NCBI GenBank assembly: GCA_016927315.1
Contig: JAFGMV010000079.1
Span: forward strand, 1-64,000
DNA from: Anaerolineales bacterium
Lineage (GTDB): Bacteria > Chloroflexota > Anaerolineae > Anaerolineales > Villigracilaceae
DNA length: 64,000 nt
Reading direction: 5' to 3'
A program made the translations under genes and the position numbers. The first letter of the stretch is position 1, and each line of letters starts with the position of its first letter. The notes under the pieces are model-generated. The model saw only the letters and a list, made by a program, of their open reading frames with translations. It was not told where the DNA came from and searched no databases. Positions 7,795-17,770 of this stretch are shown one piece after another.

Positions 7795-10700
7795 ATGCTG
7801 CAAAACATAGTAAAAGTATTTGGGGGGGACCCCAATAAACGGAAAATCGAAACGCTCAGCGACCTGGTTCAGCAGATCAATGACCTGGAAGATGAATTCA
7901 AGCAGTTAAGCGATGAGGCGCTGGGTTCCAAAACCGGGGAATTCCGCCAGAAGCTCAAGGCGGCCACTGACGGTCTGGAAGGCCCGGATGAGATTTTTGA
8001 AGCCGAGCAGCTTGTACTGGAGGAGATCCTGCCGGAGGCATTTGCAGCCGTGCGGGAGGCCTCCAAACGCACCATCGGCCTGCGGCACTACGATGTACAG
8101 TTGATCGGCGGCATCACCCTGCATCGCGGCGAGATCGCCGAGATGCGCACCGGCGAAGGAAAGACGCTGGTTGCCACGCTGCCGGTCTATCTGAATGCAT
8201 TGGCAGGACACGGCGTGCACCTGATCACCGTCAATGACTACCTTTCCCGGCGCGATGCCCGCTGGATGGCGCCCATCTATAGCTTCCTTGGCCTGTCTGT
8301 GGGTGTGCTGCAGATGGCGGCCATGACAGAAAACGGGAAAAAGGCCTTTCTGGTCAATCTCGAAAAAGAATCCCCGCATGAAGACCAGCATCAATTAAAG
8401 CTGGTTGATCGTGCTCGGGCCTACCGGGCAGATATCACCTACGGGACGAATTCCGAATTCGGGTTCGACTACCTGCGAGACAATATGACCATGCGCCTGG
8501 AAGACCGTGTGCAGCGTGGGCATCACTATGCCATCATCGATGAGGTCGATAACGTCTTGATCGATGAAGCCCGAACACCCCTGATCATCTCAGGCCCGGC
8601 CCAGGGTGACCTGGAATGGTATGTCCAGATGGCCGGGATTGTCAAACAGCTCAAATCTGAAGATTATGAACTGAGCGAAAAAGACCGCTCTGTAGCCCTG
8701 ACCGAAGTCGGTGTGGCGCATGTCGAGCAGCTTCTGGGGCAGCCACTCCAGGATCCCGACCGCCCGGAGGATGTCACACCTGAGCAGGCCCGCCTGATGG
8801 GCTACCTTGAACAGGCTCTGCGGGCGCAGTACCTGTTCAAACGCAACAAGGACTACCTGGTGCAGGGCGGCAAAGTCATTATTGTTGATGTCCATACCGG
8901 GCGCCTGATGCCCGGACGGCGCTGGTCTGACGGCCTGCACCAGGCTGTGGAAGCCAAAGAAGGGGTCAGGATCGAACCCGAAAACATTACCTATGCCACT
9001 ATCACGCTGCAGAACTATTTCCGCATGTACCAGAAACTGGCGGGTATGACCGGTACGGCCCTGACTGAAGCAGAAGAGTTCTCAAAGATCTACGAATTGG
9101 AAGTGCTGCCAATACCGACCAACCTGGAGTTCCAGGCCTTTGGACAGGATGCTTCCCTGATCGCCAAGAAAGACCGGGACGAGGATGGGTATGAATACAC
9201 CTATTATGTACGACCGGACGATCCACCTGAAGCAGAGCCGGTTCTGTGGAAACGCAAGGATTACCCTGATGTAATTTACCGCACATTGGAAGCAAAGCTG
9301 CGCGCCATTGTGCGCGAGATCGTTCATTATCATGTTTTGGGGCGTCCCATGCTGGTTGGCACCACCTCAGTCGAGAGTTCAGAATTGCTGTCGGAGCGGC
9401 TGCGAGCTGAACCTGTGCGGCGCATGATGCAGGTCTTGCTTGTCCGCCGGGCCTGGCTGCTGGCCAATGACCGCTTCGAAGACGGTCGTCTAATCCCTGA
9501 GCTGCAGACCTTCAATGCGCCTCTGGATAAGGTCAGCCCGGCTGAACTGCGCCAGTTTGCTAAACCACTGAACATCTCCATCAATGTTGAAGACCCTGAG
9601 AACATATCTGCCCTGCTGGAAATACTTGACCTTCCGGCAGCGAGCAGCGAACGCCTTAAGATGGTAATGCAGGCCGGCGTGGTACATAATGTGCTCAATG
9701 CCCGCCGCCATGCCGAGGAATCCCAGATCATTGCCGGGGCCGGAGAATTTGGGGCTGTGACAATTGCCACCAACATGGCCGGGCGTGGTGTCGATATCAA
9801 GTTGGGCGGCGACCTGGCCGAAGAGATCTTTGGCGCCATCCACCGTGTGCTGCGCCGTATTGACGTCGACCCTTATGAATCAACCCTGGAAGAACAACGC
9901 CAGGCCCTGCTCAAGGCGGATCCTTCTGTCTTTGGTATTTATGAGGCCGAAGTCCAGCTCTTCTTGAGTTACTTCGATGATATGGAAAAGGTCAAAACAT
10001 TGGGCGGCCTGCACGTGATCGGCTCGGAACGCCACGAAGCCCGCCGCATCGATAACCAATTACGCGGTCGTGCCGCCCGTCAGGGCGACCCTGGCTCATC
10101 AAGGTTCTATCTTTCGCTCGAGGATGACTTGATGCGCATGTTCGGCGGCGAACAAGTCAACAACATGATGCTGCGCTTTTCACTGGATGACTCGCTGCCG
10201 CTTGAAAACCGTATGGTTGGCAATATCATCGAACAATCACAGCACCGTGTCGAAGGCGCCAACTTTGATGGCCGCAAGCACCTGCTGGAATATGATGATG
10301 TGCTCAATTCCCAGCGCGAACGCATCTATTCGCAGCGTAACCGTGTCTTTACCAAGGAGTATTTGGGTGATGATATCCAGATCATGCTGCGGGCAGAAGT
10401 AGAGAAACGGGTCCCGGCAGCGCTCGAAGACCCGGAAGGCCCCTGGCGGCTGATCGCCTGGTTGGAACAGATCCAGCCGCCGATCCTGGCCGGGGACCAC
10501 CTTTATCCTTCTTTTGGGATGCGCCTGATCCTGGAGTCTCTTGAAAATACAGATGATTTCTATACCAGCGCTGTTGAAGTAATCAGTGAAGCAATCCGGG
10601 CGGAACAAGAACGCATCCTCGACGCCATACAGGTGGGTATCGACCGTACCGGTGAAGCCCTGGAAATGCAGATCGAAGAGCGTTATGAAGGGCTTGAAAT

Positions 10701-11817
10701 CTTCCTGGAAGGCTTGAACGACAGCGAAGAAGGACTGCGCGCCCAGGAAGTCTCTGAACAACTAACTGCAGCCGTTCAACTGCAGCTCCAGCTTAGCAAT
10801 ACGCAACTGCGCACCTTATTGGATGAGCCTTATTCTGTTGAAGATGATCTTCGAAAGGCGATACGGGGAGAGCTTACCAAAATAAATGCCGAGCGCCTGA
10901 TTGGTTCAATTGAATACCGGCTAAAACAGTCGTTGGAATTGGATATCCGGCAGATTGACCAGATGACCTGGAAAGAGATTGCAGGGTCCTTATTCGAGGC
11001 TTCACAGATGGTATTGGAGCAGCAGCGTGAAACCCTGGTTGGAGAAAAAGGTTCTGTCACACGTGACTTGGAAGGGGCCCGAACCCGGGAAACAGCTTCA
11101 AACCTGGCTGCGGATGCCCGCCTGCGCTTGTTAATGTCACTCGCACAGGGGGTGCGTACCGGCTTTGACACTCGCACTCACCAGCAGGTTAAACAAATAT
11201 ACTCGCGCTTCAACTATATCTTCCTGGCTGCACAGTATCTCGAAAACAGCGAGGTTGAGACGCTGTCTGCCGAGGTGCTGGAACATCTGGAAGGCGCCCA
11301 GGAAAACCTGCAGCTGGCCTTGGGTCTGCATGAATGGACACAAAAAACTCAGAATGCCAGCCGACTGGCTGATCTGGGACCTGCTGCGGCCGTATTGGAA
11401 GAAGACCGTGCCGCTGAACCACCGTTCTCGCTCTCTGAAGAGGACCGACAGATTGTAATCAAGGAACTGGGACGACTGCAATTGAATGAACTCCAGCGGC
11501 AGCTGCTGCTGCGAGCCATTACTGAACAGTGGGTCGATTATCTGACCAAGGTTGAAGCCCTGCGTGTTTCAATCGGGTTGGAAGCATACGGACAACGTGA
11601 TCCGCTGGTACAATACAAGGGACGCGCCTCTGAAATGTTCCAGCAACTCTTGGGAGATATCCGGGCCCAGGTCATTGGGCGGGTCTTTCTCTACCGGCCT
11701 CTCCGTCCGGGAACTTCAAAAGGAGAAGGTGGAGAAGTAAGAGCGGTTAATGCATTGCAGCCAGGGAAACCCATCAAAAAAGAAAAGAAAAGCAAGAAAA
11801 AACGCAAACGCCATTAG
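7795..11817 (+). CDS. secA: Preprotein translocase ATPase SecA (enlarged form)
   Basis: Motor of the Sec pathway, pushing preproteins through SecYEG by ATP hydrolysis. Walker A (RTGEGKT, residues about 118-124), DEVD box (about 247-250), and the NBD2 signature TNMAGRGVDIKLGG are intact, as are LRGRAARQGDPG and the FDGRKHLLEYDDVLN segment. At 1340 residues it is far longer than the roughly 800-950 of most SecAs. About 90 extra residues split NBD2 between SERLR (near 533) and VHNVLNARRHA (near 628), and the scaffold/wing region is also extended. The cysteine-rich C-terminal zinc motif is absent; the tail is instead lysine-rich. Confidence 0.95.
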   Translation: MLQNIVKVFGGDPNKRKIETLSDLVQQINDLEDEFKQLSDEALGSKTGEFRQKLKAATDGLEGPDEIFEAEQLVLEEILPEAFAAVREASKRTIGLRHYDVQLIGGITLHRGEIAEMRTGEGKTLVATLPVYLNALAGHGVHLITVNDYLSRRDARWMAPIYSFLGLSVGVLQMAAMTENGKKAFLVNLEKESPHEDQHQLKLVDRARAYRADITYGTNSEFGFDYLRDNMTMRLEDRVQRGHHYAIIDEVDNVLIDEARTPLIISGPAQGDLEWYVQMAGIVKQLKSEDYELSEKDRSVALTEVGVAHVEQLLGQPLQDPDRPEDVTPEQARLMGYLEQALRAQYLFKRNKDYLVQGGKVIIVDVHTGRLMPGRRWSDGLHQAVEAKEGVRIEPENITYATITLQNYFRMYQKLAGMTGTALTEAEEFSKIYELEVLPIPTNLEFQAFGQDASLIAKKDRDEDGYEYTYYVRPDDPPEAEPVLWKRKDYPDVIYRTLEAKLRAIVREIVHYHVLGRPMLVGTTSVESSELLSERLRAEPVRRMMQVLLVRRAWLLANDRFEDGRLIPELQTFNAPLDKVSPAELRQFAKPLNISINVEDPENISALLEILDLPAASSERLKMVMQAGVVHNVLNARRHAEESQIIAGAGEFGAVTIATNMAGRGVDIKLGGDLAEEIFGAIHRVLRRIDVDPYESTLEEQRQALLKADPSVFGIYEAEVQLFLSYFDDMEKVKTLGGLHVIGSERHEARRIDNQLRGRAARQGDPGSSRFYLSLEDDLMRMFGGEQVNNMMLRFSLDDSLPLENRMVGNIIEQSQHRVEGANFDGRKHLLEYDDVLNSQRERIYSQRNRVFTKEYLGDDIQIMLRAEVEKRVPAALEDPEGPWRLIAWLEQIQPPILAGDHLYPSFGMRLILESLENTDDFYTSAVEVISEAIRAEQERILDAIQVGIDRTGEALEMQIEERYEGLEIFLEGLNDSEEGLRAQEVSEQLTAAVQLQLQLSNTQLRTLLDEPYSVEDDLRKAIRGELTKINAERLIGSIEYRLKQSLELDIRQIDQMTWKEIAGSLFEASQMVLEQQRETLVGEKGSVTRDLEGARTRETASNLAADARLRLLMSLAQGVRTGFDTRTHQQVKQIYSRFNYIFLAAQYLENSEVETLSAEVLEHLEGAQENLQLALGLHEWTQKTQNASRLADLGPAAAVLEEDRAAEPPFSLSEEDRQIVIKELGRLQLNELQRQLLLRAITEQWVDYLTKVEALRVSIGLEAYGQRDPLVQYKGRASEMFQQLLGDIRAQVIGRVFLYRPLRPGTSKGEGGEVRAVNALQPGKPIKKEKKSKKKRKRH

Positions 11818-11831
11818 AGAAAGGCTTGTTA

Positions 11832-12887
11832 GTGCCTCACAGGAAATCAAACGCTCCCACGGAACCGCTTAACGTCTTCCAGGCCATGCCCAAGGTGGAT
11901 CTTCACCGTCATCTGGAGGGTTCACTGCGTCTGGATACCATGCTGGATATTGCCCGGGCCCACGGCGTTACCGTTCCGGCAAGCATTGTTCGATTAAGCC
12001 AACTGGTTCAGATCCAGGAAGAGGAACCGTATACTTTCCAGAATTTCCTGGCTAAATTCCAGACCCTGCGCCTGTTTTACCGTTCTCCGGATGTTATAAA
12101 TCGGGTGACGCGTGAGGCTGTTCAGGACGCTGCCCGTGATAATGTTAAGTACATGGAATTGAGATTTACCCCGGTGGCCTTGAGCCGGGCTGAGCGTTTC
12201 CCGCTTCACGATGTCATGGATTGGGTATGCACCAGCGCTAGCGAAGCTGCAGTTGAATTCGGGATTGAAATTGCCCTGATCGCCAGTGTAAACCGGCATG
12301 AAAGTGTAGACCTGGCAGAACAGGTGGCCCTGCTGGCTGCCCAATACACAGACAAGTGCATGGTTGGGATGGATATTGCGGGGAATGAAGCCGAATTCTC
12401 GGCCAAACCATTTATTCCCGTATTAAAAGAAGCCCGGCAATCTGGCCTGCAGTTGACCATCCACGCTGGGGAGTGGGCCGGGGCGGCCAATGTGCGTGAG
12501 GCCATTGAAGATTTGAATGCTGAACGGATCGGGCACGGTGTGCGGGTGATGGAAGACGCCGGTGTAGTTGCCCTGGCCCGCGAACGCGGGACTGTCTTCG
12601 AAGTATGCGTTACCAGCAACCACCAGAGTGGCGTCGTCCCCGAGTTGAAAAAACATCCTTTAAAAAGCATGCTGGATGCCGGCCTGAAGGTGACCATCAA
12701 CACCGATGACCCCAGTGTCTCGCGTATTACACTGAGCCATGAGTACAGGTTGATCTGGGATCAGTTGGGGGTTTCGACAGAGGCGCTCAAGAACTGTGTC
12801 CTGACCGCCGCCCGGGCGGCTTTCTTGCCAGAGGCCAGGCGGGAGTCACTGGTTTCCAGGATCGAGAAAGAAATGCAGGTTTTCTAA
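11832..12887 (+). CDS. add: Adenosine deaminase
   Basis: Hydrolyses adenosine or deoxyadenosine to inosine and ammonia in purine salvage. TIM-barrel amidohydrolase with metal motif HRHLEG near the N-terminus, the HAGE motif, and NTDDPSVS near the C-terminus. About 351 residues, normal for the family. I prefer the GTG at 11832, which sits 7 bases after GAGAAAGG; a TTG at 11826 is too close to that site. It begins 14 bases after secA, so it is probably in the same transcript. Adenine deaminases of the same family are a possible alternative. Confidence 0.88.
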   Translation: MPHRKSNAPTEPLNVFQAMPKVDLHRHLEGSLRLDTMLDIARAHGVTVPASIVRLSQLVQIQEEEPYTFQNFLAKFQTLRLFYRSPDVINRVTREAVQDAARDNVKYMELRFTPVALSRAERFPLHDVMDWVCTSASEAAVEFGIEIALIASVNRHESVDLAEQVALLAAQYTDKCMVGMDIAGNEAEFSAKPFIPVLKEARQSGLQLTIHAGEWAGAANVREAIEDLNAERIGHGVRVMEDAGVVALARERGTVFEVCVTSNHQSGVVPELKKHPLKSMLDAGLKVTINTDDPSVSRITLSHEYRLIWDQLGVSTEALKNCVLTAARAAFLPEARRESLVSRIEKEMQVF

Positions 12888-12900
12888 GCCTCTCACCAAC

Positions 12901-12930
12901 TTGCTGTAAGTTTTATTGTTTTGGTAGAAT
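12901..12930 (+). promoter_or_regulatory. Promoter of acnA
   Basis: -35 TTGCTG (12901-12906), 18-base spacer, -10 TAGAAT (12925-12930). The predicted transcript has a leader of about 160 bases before the acnA start. Confidence 0.55.
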
Positions 12931-12966
12931 AGAAAAACAGTTGTGTTTACGGGTTTTCAGCACGAA

Positions 12967-13071
12967 GTCCGAAAGGACGACAAAGGCGCACCTTTGCGTC
13001 TTTTCGGTCTCTGTGGTGACCTGTCGAATTCCTCACACCCACATCACCGGTGTCATTCCTTTGGTGGTGTG
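12967..13071 (+). promoter_or_regulatory. Structured 5' leader of acnA
   Basis: The leader contains two consecutive tetraloop hairpins: GTCC-GAAA-GGAC (12967-12978) and CAAAGG-CGCA-CCTTTG (12981-12996). A third inverted repeat, CACACC/GGTGTG (13034-13071), encloses a CACCGGTG palindrome and lies just before the ribosome site. I do not recognise a known riboswitch class. Confidence 0.45.
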
Positions 13072-13097
13072 AAAGAGACTTCATAAGGAGTATTCCA

Positions 13098-15785
13098 ATG
13101 CAAGATTTTTTCCAAGCCCGTGAGACTCTCAAGACAGAGCACGGGGACTATACGATTTATCAATTATCGGTCCTGGAAAAAGCGGGGTTAACCACCCTCA
13201 GCAAACTCCCGTTTTCGATCCGCATCTTGCTGGAAGCTGCCCTGCGGCAGTGCAACGAGAAAGAGATCACCCGGGAAGATGTCAAAACCATTGCTGGTTG
13301 GAAGCCCCAGGCAGAACGTCCGGGCATTCCTTTTCTTCCGGGGCGCGTTATAATGCAGGACTTCACCGGCGTACCGGCGGTGGTCGACCTGGCAGCCATG
13401 CGCTCTGCAGTCGCCTGGTTGGGCGCAGACCCCAAGAAGATCAATCCGCTGGTACCGGTTGACCTGGTAGTGGATCATTCTATACAGGTTGATTTCTTTG
13501 CCAGCCCCGATGCCCTGCAGCGGAATACGGAAATCGAATTCCAGCGCAACCGTGAGCGCTATGAGTTCCTGAAATGGGGACAAAAGGCCTTTGATAATTT
13601 CCGGGTGGTGCCCCCGATGACAGGCATCGTTCACCAGGTAAACCTTGAGTACCTGGCGAGTGTGGTCGCCAAAAATGAAGCGGGCCTTGCGTACCCCGAC
13701 AGCCTGGTTGGCACAGATTCACACACAACCATGGTCAACGGGCTGGGTGTGCTTGGATGGGGCGTAGGTGGGATAGAAGCCGAAGCGGTCATGCTCGGCC
13801 AGCCGATGGACATGCTCCTGCCGGATGTAACCGGTTTTAAATTACATGGAAAGCTGAAGGAAGGCGTGACTGCCACCGACCTGGTCCTGACCGTTACCCA
13901 GATGCTAAGGCTGAAGGGCGTGGTTGGACAATTTGTTGAATTCTTCGGGCCCGGCCTGGCCAGCATGTCTCTAACCGACCGGGCGACAATTGCCAACATG
14001 GCTCCCGAATATGGTGCCACGATGGGTTTCTTCCCGGTCGATGTCGAAACCTTGCGCTATATGCGCTTAACCGGCCGTTCGGAAGAAACAATCGCGCTGA
14101 CCGAGGCCTACTGCCGGGTTCAAGGCTTACTGCGTGAGGAAAACACCCCGGAGCCTGAATTTACCGATATCCTCGAACTTGACCTTGGATCGGTAGTGCC
14201 CTCCCTGGCAGGACCCAAACGACCGCAGGATCGCGTTCCGTTAGCGCAAATGAAAGAAACATTCCGTAAGGCCCTGACCGCCCCAGTGAAAGAACGCGGG
14301 TTCGAACTGGGCGCACAAGCCTTGGAGAAAAAGGGGACTGTTGGAACGAACGGTGGATCGTACGAGATCGGTCATGGGGCTGTCGTCATTGCGGCCATTA
14401 CCTCCTGTACCAATACTTCTAACCCCTCGGTAATGATCGGGGCAGGTCTGCTGGCGAAGAAGGCTGTCGAGAAAGGCCTGACGACTGCGCCGCAGGTCAA
14501 AACCAGCCTGGCGCCCGGTTCGCGTGTAGTCACGGAGTACCTCAAGCAGGCCGGGTTGCTCGAACCACTGGCAAAACTGGGCTTCAACGTGGTCGGCTAT
14601 GGCTGTACAACCTGCATCGGTAATTCTGGACCACTGCCAGGAGAAGTCTCCAAAGCCATCAACAGTGGCGACCTGGTGGCAGCCTCTGTGCTTTCCGGCA
14701 ACCGGAACTTCGAAGGCCGCGTGCATGCACTTGTCAAGGCCAACTACTTGGCGTCCCCCCCACTGGTCGTCGCCTATGCCCTGGCCGGAACAGTGGATAT
14801 CAACCTGGACTGTGATCCCCTTGGCGACGGCAGCGACGGCAGCCCCGTTTACCTGAAGGACATCTGGCCAACCCAGCAGGAGATCCTGGACACGATTGCC
14901 TCCTGTATTTCATCTGAAATGTTCGCCTCCCGCTATGCGGATGTTTTCCATGGCAGCGACCTGTGGAACGATATCCCGGTATCTGGCGGGGACCTGTATG
15001 CGTGGAATGAAGAATCGACCTATATCCAGCATCCGCCGTTCTTCCAGGATGTGACCCGGGCGGTTCCCTCGATCGAGAAGATCAAGGGGGCACGGGTACT
15101 GGGTTTGTTTGGCGATTCGATCACCACAGATCATATATCTCCGGCTGGGGCAATCGCCGCAGACAGCCCGGCAGGCAAGTATCTCAAAAGCCTGGGCATC
15201 CAGCCGCGAGACTTTAATTCCTACGGCTCACGGCGCGGGAATGACAGGGTAATGGCACGCGGCGCCTTCGCAAACATCCGTTTGAAGAACCAGCTTGTAC
15301 CTGGCGTCGAGGGCAACGCCACCCGGCACCATCCGGACGGCGAACGCATGACCATGTTTGATGCTGCCATGAAATACAAGCAAGCCGGCATTCCCACGAT
15401 TATATTGGCTGGCAAGGAATACGGCGCCGGGTCCAGCCGGGACTGGGCCGCCAAAGGACCCCTGCTGCAAGGCATCAAAGCCGTTATCGCAGAAAGTTTC
15501 GAACGCATTCACCGTTCCAACCTGGTCGGAATGGGGATTCTGCCGCTGCAGTTCCTGGATGGCCAGAGCGCAGAAACCCTTGGGCTGGACGGGACCGAAG
15601 TATTCGACTTTCTGGGATTGAATGATTCGCTTGCACCCCAAAGCACCATCGATGTAAAAGCTGCCAGGGTAGATGGCGCCGAGACCAGTTTCAGGGTCAG
15701 GGTGCTGCTCAATACCCCTGTGGAAGTGAATTACTATCGTAATGGCGGTATCTTGCATACCGTGCTGCGAAATCTGGTTAATTAA
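13098..15785 (+). CDS. acnA: Aconitate hydratase, AcnA type
   Basis: Interconverts citrate and isocitrate in the TCA cycle using a [4Fe-4S] cluster. The cluster ligands are visible at Cys437 (SCTNTSNP), Cys503 and Cys506 ([12 protein letters not shown]). The C-terminal swivel domain carries the active-site pattern [13 protein letters not shown]. 895 residues, as expected for AcnA/IRP-type enzymes. An in-frame extension to 13050 exists, but AAGGAG nine bases before ATG 13098 fixes the start. A structured leader precedes it and a strong terminator follows, so it is monocistronic. Confidence 0.96.
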   Translation: MQDFFQARETLKTEHGDYTIYQLSVLEKAGLTTLSKLPFSIRILLEAALRQCNEKEITREDVKTIAGWKPQAERPGIPFLPGRVIMQDFTGVPAVVDLAAMRSAVAWLGADPKKINPLVPVDLVVDHSIQVDFFASPDALQRNTEIEFQRNRERYEFLKWGQKAFDNFRVVPPMTGIVHQVNLEYLASVVAKNEAGLAYPDSLVGTDSHTTMVNGLGVLGWGVGGIEAEAVMLGQPMDMLLPDVTGFKLHGKLKEGVTATDLVLTVTQMLRLKGVVGQFVEFFGPGLASMSLTDRATIANMAPEYGATMGFFPVDVETLRYMRLTGRSEETIALTEAYCRVQGLLREENTPEPEFTDILELDLGSVVPSLAGPKRPQDRVPLAQMKETFRKALTAPVKERGFELGAQALEKKGTVGTNGGSYEIGHGAVVIAAITSCTNTSNPSVMIGAGLLAKKAVEKGLTTAPQVKTSLAPGSRVVTEYLKQAGLLEPLAKLGFNVVGYGCTTCIGNSGPLPGEVSKAINSGDLVAASVLSGNRNFEGRVHALVKANYLASPPLVVAYALAGTVDINLDCDPLGDGSDGSPVYLKDIWPTQQEILDTIASCISSEMFASRYADVFHGSDLWNDIPVSGGDLYAWNEESTYIQHPPFFQDVTRAVPSIEKIKGARVLGLFGDSITTDHISPAGAIAADSPAGKYLKSLGIQPRDFNSYGSRRGNDRVMARGAFANIRLKNQLVPGVEGNATRHHPDGERMTMFDAAMKYKQAGIPTIILAGKEYGAGSSRDWAAKGPLLQGIKAVIAESFERIHRSNLVGMGILPLQFLDGQSAETLGLDGTEVFDFLGLNDSLAPQSTIDVKAARVDGAETSFRVRVLLNTPVEVNYYRNGGILHTVLRNLVN

Positions 15786-15808
15786 CCCACCTTCACAGAG
15801 AACTACTT

Positions 15809-15845
15809 AAAGGACCAGCCCAACCGGCTGGTCCTTTGTGTTTTT
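15809..15845 (+). terminator. Intrinsic terminator of acnA
   Basis: A perfect 12-bp stem AAAGGACCAGCC/GGCTGGTCCTTT with a 5-base loop (15809-15837), followed by GTGTTTTTA. Confidence 0.88.
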
Positions 15846-15889
15846 ACACCAGTTATCTAGAAGGGCATGCGTAAACCCATAAATAGAAC

Positions 15890-15919
15890 TTGACCTGGAA
15901 GCGAAGTTTGTTATATAAT
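15890..15919 (+). promoter_or_regulatory. Promoter of the MarR-radical SAM operon
   Basis: -35 TTGACC (15890-15895), 18-base spacer, perfect -10 TATAAT (15914-15919). The -10 lies inside the first operator-like palindrome. Confidence 0.72.
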
Positions 15920-15940
15920 ATAACTATTATATAATATAAC
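15910..15940 (+). promoter_or_regulatory. Twin operator sites for the MarR regulator
   Basis: TTATATAATATAAC occurs twice (15911-15924 and 15927-15940), period 16 bases. With the preceding G the first copy is a perfect 7-1-7 palindrome (GTTATAT-A-ATATAAC). The sites cover the -10 element and end 19 bases before the MarR start codon, which points to autorepression. Confidence 0.72.
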
Positions 15941-15958
15941 AAACGGCAAGGTGAAGAT

Positions 15959-16408
15959 ATGCCCCTGACAGAAAAGGAATACATCCGTATCAACCAGGCC
16001 CTGTTCACGCTGGCGCATGCCTATGAATCACGCATGACCAGAGAGCATCCGGCTGACAAGACTGGTCTGACCATTTTCGAATGTGCTGTCATGATGGTGA
16101 TCGGTCAAACTGCCCCGATAAATTCGCAGGAATTATCCCGGCGCATGGATGTACCGCCAAGTACAGTCTCCGTCTACATACGCGGGTTAAGAAAGAAGGG
16201 GCTGGTGAAATCCGAGCAGGACCAGCAGGACCGCCGCAACTGGTGGCTGGCGCTTACCGACCAGGGTCAACTCGTTTACCAGGCGATTATTGCAGGAACA
16301 TCCCAATACACCCAGGATTTCTTTTCTGCGCTGAGTGATGAAGAACAACGTACACTTCTAGACTTACTCTTGAAAGCTTCCCATAACCTGGGCTTTACCT
16401 GGCAGTAA
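15959..16408 (+). CDS. MarR family transcriptional regulator
   Basis: 149 residues with a winged helix-turn-helix in the middle (about 50-110). The recognition part is LSRRMDVPPSTVSVYIRGLRKKGL, followed by the wing D..DRRNWWLALTDQG. Such dimeric proteins repress nearby genes until a small ligand or oxidant releases them. The double palindrome over its own promoter supports autoregulation. The downstream radical SAM gene starts four bases after the stop and must be coregulated. No cysteine suggests an OhrR-type thiol switch in the N-terminal helix. The ligand is unknown. Confidence 0.92.
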   Translation: MPLTEKEYIRINQALFTLAHAYESRMTREHPADKTGLTIFECAVMMVIGQTAPINSQELSRRMDVPPSTVSVYIRGLRKKGLVKSEQDQQDRRNWWLALTDQGQLVYQAIIAGTSQYTQDFFSALSDEEQRTLLDLLLKASHNLGFTWQ

Positions 16409-16411
16409 ACT

Positions 16412-17749
16412 ATGAAAAGAAAATTGCTGCTGATCAACCCGGTCAACCCGGTCCGTACAGGACTGACAGTAAACAAGAGTTCACGTTTCCCTCCCATCAG
16501 CTTGGGGATTATCGCAGCCCTGACGCCGGAAAGCTGGACGGTAGAACTTATCGATGAGAATTGGGAACCCTTCGAATACCAGCCGGCAGACCTGGTCGGG
16601 ATCACCGCATTCACAGCCTCTGCGCCAAGAGCGTATGAGATCGCAGGTCAATACCGGCAGAGAGGTATCCCGGTTGTCATGGGAGGCATTCACGCTTCCA
16701 TGTGTACTGATGAAGCGGCAGCCTTTGTCGATAGCGTTGTTACCGGCGAGGCAGAAAGCGTCTGGCCTCAGTTGATTGAAGATTTTGAAGAAGGCTGGAT
16801 GCAGCCCCGCTACCATGGATCATGGGGGGAGCTGGCTGGTATGCCACGGCCGCGCCGGGACCTGTTCCACCCTGAGTATCTGTTCGCTTCGGTACAGACC
16901 TCCCGCGGCTGCCCGATGGATTGTGAGTTCTGCTCAGTAAGCATGTTCAATGGCCAGCGGTACCGCCGCCGTCCGTCAAATGAAGTGCTTGATGAACTGG
17001 AAGCCATTCCCCACAAAATGATTTTCTTTGTGGATGACAATATCGTCGGCTATGGAAAGCGCACACGACAGCAAGCCCTGCAACTGTTCAAAGGCATGGT
17101 GGAACGCAACCTGGACAAATTGTGGTTTTGTCAGGCTTCGATCAACTTTGCTGATGATGAAGAACTCCTGTTCTGGGCCAGCAAGGCCGGCTGTAAAATG
17201 GTCTTTCTGGGGCTGGAGGCCGAAGAAGCGGATACCCTGCAAGAAGTGAACAAAAAACTGAACGTTCAAAGGGGAATAAGTTCGTACAGCCAGGCATTTG
17301 AACGCATCCACCGGGCCGGTATCTCTGTTTTGGGCGCCTTCATTTTTGGTATGGATGGCGATACCCCGAAAAAGCTGTGCCAGAGAGCTGACTTCATCAA
17401 GGCCTCGGGCGTTGATGTTATTCAAACGACCCTGCTGACCCCGCTGCCGGGTACCCGCCTGTATCAAAAGTACCTGGAAGAAGACCGCCTGCTTTACACT
17501 GAATACCCGCAAGATTGGCAGCATTACGATATGACCGAAGTCATTCACTCGCCCGGGAAAATGACTCCCGCCCGGTTGGAACAGGTTATGGCTGAGTGCA
17601 ATGCCGCTCTTTACTCCTGGCCAGTACTGCTGGCCAAGGCATTCCATACATTCCGGAACACCCGGGATATGACTGCTGCAATGTTTGCCTGGAACTCGAA
17701 TATTAATTATCGCAAGATAGCCACGGCAGCCAGTAAAGCAGCACAGTAA
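16412..17749 (+). CDS. B12-binding domain radical SAM protein
   Basis: 445 residues. The N-terminal part (about 1-140) has a cobalamin-binding-like Rossmann fold (LGIIAAL, GGIHASM, GEAE). The radical SAM core carries the cluster motif CPMDCEFC (Cys167, Cys171, Cys174). The class comprises methyltransferases and ring-modifying enzymes that act on unreactive carbons; the substrate cannot be predicted. It begins four bases after the MarR gene, so its expression is probably ligand-controlled. The GH1 glucosidase follows after 21 bases. Confidence 0.88.
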   Translation: MKRKLLLINPVNPVRTGLTVNKSSRFPPISLGIIAALTPESWTVELIDENWEPFEYQPADLVGITAFTASAPRAYEIAGQYRQRGIPVVMGGIHASMCTDEAAAFVDSVVTGEAESVWPQLIEDFEEGWMQPRYHGSWGELAGMPRPRRDLFHPEYLFASVQTSRGCPMDCEFCSVSMFNGQRYRRRPSNEVLDELEAIPHKMIFFVDDNIVGYGKRTRQQALQLFKGMVERNLDKLWFCQASINFADDEELLFWASKAGCKMVFLGLEAEEADTLQEVNKKLNVQRGISSYSQAFERIHRAGISVLGAFIFGMDGDTPKKLCQRADFIKASGVDVIQTTLLTPLPGTRLYQKYLEEDRLLYTEYPQDWQHYDMTEVIHSPGKMTPARLEQVMAECNAALYSWPVLLAKAFHTFRNTRDMTAAMFAWNSNINYRKIATAASKAAQ

Positions 17750-17770
17750 GCCACATAAAGGAAAAAACCA

